Positions 55,567-64,000 of a stretch of 64,000 nucleotides of DNA are shown here, piece by piece. Each line of letters opens with the position of its first letter. Within the stretch, counting starts at the first letter, position 1. The translations under genes and the position numbers were made by a program. Below the pieces are notes generated by a model that ran no database searches, had not been told where the DNA came from, and saw only the letters and a list, made by a program, of their open reading frames with translations. This DNA is from Fragilariopsis cylindrus CCMP1102 (taxonomy: Eukaryota > Bacillariophyta > Bacillariophyceae > Bacillariales > Bacillariaceae), in contig FMBT01000158.1 in assembly GCA_900095095.1 (NCBI GenBank), positions 1 through 64,000 on the forward strand, written 5' to 3'.

Positions 55567-57768
55567 ATGACTACTTCCGCGGACAATAACAATGACACTG
55601 CCTTGCCAGTGTCAGATCAACCTCCAGGCCTTTCTGAAATGTTTATCAATTCAACTGATACATTAAGACAAAGAGAAATAAATCAAAAAATACCCGAAAC
55701 ATGGAATGATCGTCCACCGCTCTTTTTGGTTGTCTCCAAAAGACAGTCAGGGTTTCTCTGGAGACAAAAGGAAGATACCGCTATTACGGAACAAGAAGAT
55801 CCCAATCTTTTGAAGGGGGTGAGTATATTATTTGTGTACGCGACATTAATACTATACACACTATCATTACCTTCTATATTCAATAAGATGATTCTGACCG
55901 TTATTGATCTTACCTTACCCTTGTATAAAATTGTTTCCTGTATTGATGATTTATAGATGATAAGAAAAGGAATTCCGCCATCACTTCGTTGCGCTGTTTG
56001 GTTGTCAAATATAATCCAATCATGCCGGTCTGACCAAGCTGTATCAGTTCCACACGAATATAGAACATTATCTAAGGTCCGAGTTGTAGACGGCCTTTAC
56101 GATTCATTGTGGGAGCATGACGACAAAAACAATAACGGCGTCCACGTAAGATCTACTCCTTCTGCTATAGCACAAATTTCCAAACGAGATGTGAAACGAA
56201 TAGTTTTTGGCAACGATGAAGTTTGGACGAAATTAGATGAAGAAAAATGTCCAGGCAACGATGCCGTAAAATTTGTTCTGTATGCCCTTCATCATTCAGT
56301 TCTTGGGGGGATAATAGACTATTGTCCGCTGTTGCCAACTTTGGTGGTTATCCTATTGGGATTCATGAGTGAATCCTATGTATTTTATGCCTGCCGAGAA
56401 ATGTACCATCATTCTGCCTGGTTCTTCGCAGGTAGTCGGTCAGAACACATAGCGACACAACGAGCATTTGCGGACGTATTGGGCCGACTTCATCCCCATA
56501 CACTTGATACTATGAAAGAACAAGACGTTATAACTCAATATACGAAAGAAATATTCCAGAATTTTTTTACGAACATATTACCAGAGGAAAAAGTTCTACG
56601 CTTGATGGATATTTATTCGTTGGAGGGAAACAAGGTTCTTTTCCGGTTTGGAGTGGCTTTGGCCGTTTTATACGGTAAAGAGTACAAAGAGCATTACATG
56701 TACGCAAGCACAGATCCAAACAAATGGTGGTTAGGATTATTTGATTATTGTCATGGTGGTGGGGATGGCCAAGGCCTTAATTTTGAAGTATTGGTAAAAA
56801 AAGCGTACGGCGTTCATGGAAGGGGGGTGCGAAAACGTTTCCGGTTTCCACGTCGACCTATTCTGGCTCGAATCATTGAAATAGAAGAAGAAAAATATCG
56901 CAAGGAAAAACTGCTACTAAGGGCTCAAAGTAACTACGACGAAAATGCTGCTGACGCTGATGGTGGAGCTGACGATGAAATCGATTTCTATTTGGATCAA
57001 ATAGAACCACTTGATCTTGTTATTCCTCTCCCACCTACCGATCCCAACCGCGAACGAGTCATTCCTCGATTGGCTGCATCCAACTTTGTTCGGACAAAAA
57101 TTGCTGAATGGCTTCCACTTAGTCTACGATTTACCAAGTTAGATCTTGTGTATAGTACCTCATATCACGGTCGGACACTTGAAAATCTCTACCGGTGTGT
57201 TGCTAAGTCAAGGCATACCATTTTGATTCTAGAACCCTTTGAAGATAGAGGTAAAAGGGATACAAGTAGATATTTGGTTGGAATGTACGCGTCGGAAATA
57301 TGGCATCCTTCGAGTCGGGTTTACGGAGATGGACGGTCTTTTCTGTTTCGTATCGATACTGATGACGAGAAGGGAGAATGCAATGATAATGACAATGCTG
57401 GAAAAGAAAATTCTAAGAGCTGGAAATGGCACCCCTCTGATATGCTTGATTTTGGAACATCTGCTTCGTCATTTGATAACGATGATAGTCAGTCCAATTC
57501 AATATTCGCTAGTTTGCAATTAGCTTCGTCGACAACTGCACTTTTGGAAACCTTTCAAGTTTCGCGTAACGAATTTTTGTCTCTCGGTGGGAACGAACAC
57601 GGTGGTGCTGGACTACGATTGAATGAAGATTTGACCAAGGGAGAATCCTCTTGTGCGGATGGTTTCGATAACGAACCTCTTTTACCGAAGGCTAGTGGCT
57701 TGTTCGAAATTGGCATCGTTGAAGTGTATCAATTGGTACGCCAAATGGATGGTGTACCTGTCCGTTAA
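55567..57768 (+). CDS. TBC-TLDc domain protein (TBC1D24-like)
   Basis: Two exons, 55567-55818 and 55957-57768, are joined by a 138-nt intron (phase 0) to give 687 residues. The splice joins LLKG to MIRKGIPPSLRCAVW, the first block of a TBC domain. The TBC region spans residues about 85-310. The TLDc domain covers the C-terminal third: LPLSLRFTKLDLVYSTSYHGRTL, HTILILEPFED, SRVYGDGRSFLFRI, GGAGLRLNEDLTKGES, DNEPLLPKASGLFEIGIVEVY. In active Rab-GAPs the TBC domain has an Arg finger (IxxDxxR) and a Gln finger (YxQ). I see neither; the equivalent of YCQG reads YCPL. It is therefore probably a pseudo-GAP scaffold in membrane traffic or oxidative-stress protection, as for the animal protein. Confidence 0.85.
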
Positions 57769-58200
57769 CTAGCTACATTTAGTAGCGATGAATTATTTAA
57801 GTATGACATAACTATTTTTCTATAAATCTTCAACACAAAGCAATCAAGGTACGGCACAACAACAACGACACCAATAGCTGTCCAACATAATACGCTAATC
57901 ATACTACTGACACAAGAAAACAATTCGATGTTAAATAAGAAATAAGGTAATCATTCATACAGCATGTAGTTTTATAATAATTTTTATGTAAGCTTTTTTT
58001 AAAATAAAAATATACACGCGGATGATTCGTCTCTATTAAAATTCAAGAGGAAAAGTACCATGAATATATATATATATATGTATATATATTTACCAATACA
58101 ATGAAAATAGTAGTTGAATTAAAAACACCACGCGAAAATGAATTGAAACGAAATCGATTGGATCTTATTAATTAATCAATCGTCTCTTCTATCACTTATC
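57769..58200. other. Intergenic, convergent 3' ends
   Basis: AT-rich, with a TA dinucleotide run near 58066-58090. No gene is present. Confidence 0.45.
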
Positions 58201-60449
58201 TCACTTATTCACGGTATAATCTTCTGTTACCGATGGGTAGGATAATAGGGAACAGCTCCAGCCGATTGATTTGTAGAAGTCGTCGTAGTAGTAGGGTTGA
58301 CGAAGAAGATCCTGTCGGTAGTGCAGGATATGTTGTTCTTGTTGTTGTCTTCTTTGCTGTTGATATTGCATTCTTGAATGTCCTCGAGCGGAGAAACAGA
58401 AGGACCACCACCTGTTACGTAGGACGTCGCTGCTGTTCCTGTTGGTTGTATAGGATAATACTGTGTGCCATAGTGTGTTGCTGTTGTTGTTGCTGTTGTT
58501 GATGATATTGATTATGATATTGGTTCTGCTGCTGCTGCTGCTGACCGTAATTGTAACCAATTCTGCCACCGTTATTGTTATTGTTGTTGTTGGGAATGTT
58601 GGGATAATATACACCTCCTATTAGTCCACCACCACCACCACCCCCCGCTACTACTACCACGACCACCACCATTTGCTTGCGAGTACCCTGCAGCCGTTAC
58701 TTGTGGATTGTAGGGTGTTGGTTGTGAAACCACCATCCCAGCTCCACGTCGAAAATCAGGATCGGTCTCTTCTTGTTGTCGATTCCGGTATGTGGCCTTA
58801 CTTCGAGCAGATTGTTGCTGTTGCTGCTGTGATTCTACTACGGCGTCACTACCTGTTCCCTTCATACTATTCGAGTTGATCGATGTTAACGACGATGTCG
58901 AATTATTTTTACTGTTGTTTTTTAACGATGACGACGACTGAACAGTTGTCGAGGATAAATTATGGCTGTTGTTGGTAGTGCTGTTGCTGTTATTATTGTA
59001 ATTGTTCGTGACTCGTTGTGTGCCTCTTTCTATATCATTACAACCCCCATTTTTTGCTGGTAAGGAAACACCCGTCGTTCCCGATCCGCTATCTGTTACG
59101 TTTGAAGCAATAGCATTATTGCTCGTACCTCCGTTATTGTTGCTGATGTTGTTGATGTTACTATTACTACCGGTATTACTATTATTATGCTGTGGTTCGT
59201 TACCACTTACTGCTTCCTCTTGTTGAAAGATCCGTGCCCGAGCTTCTGCGTACTTCTTTTCCTTATCGCTAAGAGAGTTACGAGTTTTGTTGTTGTTATT
59301 GCTGTTCTTGGACTTTCCATCCTTGTCGGAATTATTGGATACGTTGCTACTTGAGCGTTTCATAATCTTCATTTTACGAACCTTCGTACTTTTGGTATTT
59401 GTATTTGAGGAAATTCCATTAGTAGCAGCAGCAGCAGCAGCAGCGGCGGCGGCACCATTGTTAAGACTACTACTAATAACCACTGGAGTAGTAGTATCCC
59501 CAGAGGACGATACATCATTCAACGAAGAAGTAGAAGATAATCCCATTTGTTCGAGATTAGATGATAGTTGATAATTCGGATTAGTATTAGCATTCGCATT
59601 CACATTACCAACGCCGTTGTTATTGTTGTAATTATTGTTTGTAGAATAAGAAGACGTAGTAGTAGTAGTACTAGAAGAAGGGAGTTGTTGATATTCTGAC
59701 TCTTTCACGTTCATCAATCGTCGGGGTGGTAATTTCGTATCAGGTCCCTTCACTACACGAATAAGATAACAACCATACGGGTCAGTCGTATATGAATTTT
59801 CTCGTGTCATATGAAATCTATCACAAATACGATGTAATATACATCTTTGAAATGTTGTTTGTGGACGATTGGGATTATTATTAATATTGTTGTTACTGCT
59901 ACCGCCACTAATGTTGTTGTTAGGATTGTTGCTGCTGGGGATAGTGTTGCTGTTGTTGTTGTTGTTGTTGTTACCAATTCCATAATCCTGTGGTGATTGA
60001 CCGATGTAACCTAATGTGGGAGATATTACCATTGAATTGTACGGACCACCAATGTCTACGTACGAATCTTGAGGTTGTTTTTCAATAAAGTCCACCAAAT
60101 TTTGTTCCAATTTCAGTAATCCAAGACGTTCTCGAGGATCTCGAAGGGCTGACATCAATGCCGAGTCGATTGCATCATCAACTATTGCCGGACCGTCGTC
60201 ATTCGAAGATCCTACTAGTTTCGTGGAGGAGGAAGTAGGAGGAGGAGGAGGAGGAGAAACGACGACTGGAGGTGTTGTCTCCTGGTTGTTTTTGCTTTCC
60301 GTGGTTGTGGATGCAGACGCCAGGACTTTGTTTTCTTTCTGATCTATCTTGACTCCCTCCTTTTGTTCTTTTGTTTTTGTGTTGTCGGCTACTTCCTCTG
60401 CCATCATTACCTTTGTTGGATTATCCATTAATGTCTCATCGTTGTTCAT
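58201..60449 (-). CDS. R3H-SUZ RNA-binding protein
   Basis: The acidic/Lys N-terminus carries a Pro run. The R3H region starts with LGLLKLEQNLVDFIEKQ (about residue 110). After an Asn-rich insertion it ends in RCILHRICDRFHMTRENSY, which contains the defining Arg-x3-His. A SUZ motif follows near residue 395 (DKEKKYAEARARIFQQE). R3H-SUZ proteins bind single-stranded RNA and act in mRNA control (encore, R3HDM and ARPP21 types). The rest is Asn, Gln, Ser and Ala repeats. The long frame stops at 58578 after an implausible Trp run. One base restores a poly-Gly/Asn/Gln tail, and one or two more carry it to about 58201. The exact C-terminus is uncertain. Confidence 0.78.
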
Positions 60450-61695
60450 TTGCTCGATGGGTGCGGCCGGCGGCTGGAGTAGAAAGGACGGACGTCATTT
60501 AATTTAGTTTAATTTCTTCTGGCTTTTCCAAGAAAATATAAATATTAATTGTGAATTTAAATTTATTGTATACAGAACCAAAAAGCCCGAGGGAGGATTT
60601 TCTAATGGGGGGGGTTGTTGTAGGACGGTTTTAGTTCATAACCAGATCAGTTTAGATTTGATTCCTTTTGTAGTCTGCCTTAGCAATCTAATAATACGGT
60701 AAGATGATCGGTATTGGCTGTGTGTCTCTTAACAAGATAAATGCAAAGAACAGGTATGTTTAGCAATAAAAAAGTTGAATTTGAAAAAGAGAGAAAAAAA
60801 AAGCACGTCACATACCGCTGTGCACAACGTTGCTTTTTGTCGTCGGCTGAACTCTGTGCGAAAAGTAAGTAGTATGTTATAAGGCGTTGTAATTACTATT
60901 GTTCTATATGCCACAAATGCGACTGATGTTGGCCACCAGTTTGATGGGTTAAATGCGCGCAAAAAAACAACGCGCGGAAGCCTCTCACCTTTGAACTTGT
61001 ATTTGGAGGTGAGTTCAGCAGGGAAATTATTTGGTTACAGAAAAACGTAGCTACAATTCGTACTAAGCGCGTAGAAACCTACCATTGAACGTACTAGGAA
61101 TGATACTATATAGATATAACTACTCGCTGTTCAACAAATATATATATAGAAAATAGTAAAACTAATTAAGTATTCGTATCATCGTATATGTCCTAATAGA
61201 TATTGTTCGTGAGAAATGACTTGCTACGTACTTATTGTTTGTAAAAATTTCTTGATGCGCCGCCGCCACACCTTTTGATTTCTTTCGTGATCACTAGCTA
61301 CCTTTGGAATTAAAAGTGCTGTACAGCATTGATGAAGTAGTCAACATTCTTATTTTTTCTATAACTTGGATATTTTTTTAAAACACATTCAACATATATA
61401 TGTAATATACAAGGCCTACTTGTAGCATTTCACAATTATTTATCAGTATAGATTATTTTTACATACACAATTTTGAATACTTTTGTATTGTATTTGCCCA
61501 TCCACCTCCCCCCCCCCCCCCCAATGTACGGTGCAGCACCACAATAATTCAGTAATTCAATTCACGGATAATACATCAAAATATGTAAATTTACAATCTA
61601 CTAGTCCCTTCATCGTATTTAATTCGTGAAAGGTTGTATTTTAAATTTCAACAAAAGAAAAATTGTTTCTGTTTGTTTGGTTGGTTGTTTATTAT
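60450..61695. other. Intergenic region with C-tract
   Basis: No gene is supported. A run of 15 C lies at 61508-61522 and a G-run near 60607-60615. Confidence 0.45.
61508..61522. repeat. Homopolymer C tract
   Basis: Fifteen consecutive C. Confidence 0.85.
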
Positions 61696-62425
61696 TCAAT
61701 AATCCGGTTTTCTCATATGAAGATCCAGCTTTCGAAAAGTTTCAATTGTTTGTGGATTATGCCGTCCTAATTGTGCCACTTGAATGGTGAACGCTTTCCC
61801 ATATTGAATAAGAGCAGCAGTCGTGTCATTCTTTCCGGCGTAGGAGTCACCCATGTGATGGAGGGTCCGTGCAGTTGCTTCATGGTCCTTTCCCAAATTG
61901 TTTTCGAATATATCTAGAGCTTTTTTCAATTCCCGTATACCAAGATCATAATCTTCCTTAGCGTTCAAAACGATTCCTAGTTGGTAGTACGTACAGGCTG
62001 TATCTTCGTGCTGTTTGCCCCAAACAATCCGTCCCAATGTCAAAGCGCGTTTTAGTTCTGTCAAGGCTTGGTCGTAATTTTTGGCCTGTGTATGACATAT
62101 TCCAAGTTGGTAGTACGTTGAGGCAGTCTCAGGGTGATCTTTACCAAGAATTTTACGCCGAATTTCTAATGCCTTTGACATTTCTGTCACGGCTGCTGTA
62201 TAATCGCCTTTCAGTTTGAGTGCCTTACCGAGACTCATGTATTGTTCTGCTATTTGTAAATCTGGATTGAGCGCTGGCGATATCGACGTTGTACCACCAG
62301 CCACCTGAATGGCACCAGCACTAGCATTTGCATCGATATCCTGTGGAGTTCTTCGTCGACATGGGAGAAAGACCCGTGCTTGGCATTGTTGTTGTGTTTT
62401 TCTCTTTGTCTTTTTTTTTGCCCAT
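61696..62425 (-). CDS. Kinesin-light-chain-type TPR protein
   Basis: Four TPR units of the 42-residue type are readable: AEQYMSLGKALKLKGDYTAA, ETASTYYQLGICHTQAKNYD, DTACTYYQLGIVLNAKEDYD and ATARTLHHMGDSYAGKNDTT. Each has the LGxxHPxT-like turn (GKDHPET, GKQHEDT, GKDHEAT, GRHNPQT) typical of kinesin light chain and bacterial TPR_10/12 proteins. They form a protein-binding solenoid; the partner is unknown. The clean frame starts at 62304, but the coding-like sequence extends upstream (DIDANASAGAIQVAGG). An ATG at 62425 opens MGKKKDKEKNTTTMPSTGLS in another frame. A frame break near 62340 (one extra base or two lost) joins them, so I place the start at 62425. Confidence 0.72.
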
Positions 62426-63435
62426 TGTGTGTGTATGTGCTTATTTTGAATTCACACTGGAAACTCCCTTCCCGGAAAGCTTCCTAATCGCTATCGACAA
62501 CGAAACTAATAGGAATCACCGATAGTTATGCCGTTTACAACTAACTGATGTTTGTTAATTATGATGTGCTTCGGCAGTGCTTCGGCACAGAGTACAGTAG
62601 GATGGGTCCTGACAAGAGGTTGTGTTCAACGGGGATAATGGTGTTATGCGTCAACTGTAAAATAATTATAATGAGGGGAAAATGGAAAATGGGTGGCAAA
62701 GCAAAATTGGCAAAGCAATGCCCATCATTCGCCGAAAATTAAATATCTCTGAAGTACTGTACCGCGTATGATTTCATGATTTCGTTGAAGACTATTCTAG
62801 TCCAAGCTTGCTATAATTTTTAATTATATATTTATTATGATTACAAATAATGATATAATATGCATACAGATCTTCATCAAGAATGTCTCATCAAGCAATT
62901 TGGAATGGGTCCTCCTTTGCCGGTGATAAAGGCTGGTGGTGCTGGATACAACTAACTGTGTGCTGTGTTTTAACCAGTACACAAAACACTTTTATCATAC
63001 TAGTAGGGGATCTGATTGTACTGAACTAGTTAGGAAAGAAGTAGGTATAATAAGAGTGACTGAAAAGTCGTAGAGTGAAAAGTATGTACTACAAATTAAT
63101 CCACTCTTTACGCCTACTGACATCATTCTTCACCAAACAACAATGGTAATATCCTTATTCTTTGGTATAATCAGTCCACTCCTCAGCTCCTTTGGAATGT
63201 CATCTTGGTTTGGTTCATGGTCTTGGTTCAGATCTTAGTTCAATTCTTGGTCTTTCATTTGGCTCTCCTCCTGGTCCGATTCACCACTCGCGATCCCTCC
63301 TTTACTTCATATATCATTATTGTCACAGTTCATTAACAACACTAGTATCCATTCCTGAATTGTATAAAGCTTTAAAATAATAATAATAATCACACCAGTT
63401 AGAATCCAATATTTGTACCAGGAACGACGTCACAG
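62426..63435. other. Intergenic region
   Basis: No gene is supported. Near 63193-63290 the + strand reads GLGSDLSS, LGLSFGSPPGP, weakly like the degenerate Pro-Ser-x-x relic at 7545-8200 but too short to call. Confidence 0.4.
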
Positions 63436-64000
63436 TTAAGTGCATACATTGTCCGAACAGTTATTGTTAATACATTCAGCATTGGGATCGTTTTCGAACT
63501 TCAACGCGTCACATATTTGTCCGTTTAATTTTCTCGGTTCAAAGCCAGAGTCCGGAGCAGATGGTTGCAACCAGCGCAATGTTGCCCCACCAGAAAATAC
63601 GTCTGCCTTTAATTCTTGAACTTTTTCGTTGAATTTAGCAACGCTGTCCTTCTTAGATGCAGTTGCATAAATGCTATTGACGATTTCCAATCTTGGAATG
63701 GAACAAAGTCTTCCGTTACTGGCGTAGTTTCTGCATCGAAACCATAGCCCCATCCTTTGCCTAAATGGATGCCATACGCAGGGATTGGAGGGTTGCAACA
63801 AGTAGTTCCTGGGAGGGGGAATGATTTACCACACGGAACGATTTCCAAGTGCTGCATTACATTCCTTTACCACGTTATCACCATACGGCACAAGGGGGTT
63901 TGTAGGCATTGAACTCCATGCTCGCTGAAGCGATAGGAAAAACTTAGAATAATCTTCGTCGAATAAGTCTCTAATGTTAAGTAACTCTGTTATTTGTGAA
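63436..64000 (-). CDS. Partial Cys-rich protein, 5' end beyond the window
   Basis: The C-terminal part of a gene enters from the right edge. In order on the - strand it reads LLNIRDLFDEDYSKFFLSLQ, NPLVPYGDNVVKEC, CGKSFPLPGTTCCNPPIPAY, HLGKGWGYGFDAETTP, ATASKKDSVAKFNEKVQELK, GGATLRWLQPSAPDSG. It ends in a Cys-rich tail (CDAL...AECINNNCSDNVCT) with the stop at 63436. Single-base losses near 63850 and 63690 are needed to read through. The paired Cys and Gly/Trp-rich blocks suggest a secreted or lumenal protein. I do not recognise the family. Confidence 0.5.

Overview
The window reads as nuclear DNA of a photosynthetic stramenopile, most likely a diatom. Genes are split by short GT-AG introns (about 50-200 nt) and lie on both strands without operons. 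Many proteins carry long Asn, Gln, Ser or Asp runs. Several begin with a signal peptide followed by the Ala-Phe plastid-import motif used by diatoms. One secreted protein combines Lys/Ser-rich stretches with a long Pro-Ser-x-x repeat, a type common in diatoms and silaffin-like. I cannot name the species.

Layout. 1-8.6 kb: a CRAL-TRIO lipid-transfer protein, a type II membrane SGNH/acyl-esterase-like protein (-), an SDF2-like MIR protein, two inverted-repeat elements and a decayed Pro-Ser repeat gene. 8.6-17.8 kb: a cyclic-nucleotide-binding/mitochondrial-carrier fusion, a two-repeat plastid protein (-), an RWD/E2-like low-complexity protein (-), ribosomal protein bL33 and a PsbP-family lumen protein (-). 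18.6-28.7 kb: a badly broken basic protein (-), a plastid-signal OTU protease (-), the silaffin-like Pro-Ser repeat protein, a plastid quinone-oxidoreductase-like MDR (-) and an aldo/keto reductase with a Tat-like signal. 31-34.2 kb: a TPR/EF-hand protein and a plastid protein of unknown function (-). 34.46-39.57 kb: a 5.1 kb inverted-repeat-bounded element with one large unrecognised gene (broken into three frames) and a 180-bp tandem array. 39.9-54 kb: a GH18 chitinase-like protein, COPII Sec24 (-), a divergent pair (PsbQ-like lumen protein and bestrophin), a plastid Rossmann-like protein (-) and a Q-rich protein. 55.5-64 kb: a TBC-TLDc protein, an R3H-SUZ RNA-binding protein (-), a kinesin-light-chain-type TPR protein (-) and a partial Cys-rich gene at the right edge (-).

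One property colours every call. More than twenty reading frames break where restoring a single base rejoins obviously homologous protein. The missing base is usually in a homopolymer or simple repeat. In two places the local repeat itself shows which base is lost. I read this as residual long-read deletion error rather than pseudogenisation, so gene extents below are given across such breaks and the breaks are listed.

The observations I rate highest are the 5.1 kb element with its unrecognised protein; the 72-nt sequence present in the same sense just downstream of both genes of the PsbQ-like/bestrophin divergent pair; the silaffin-like protein; and the plastid-signal OTU protease.
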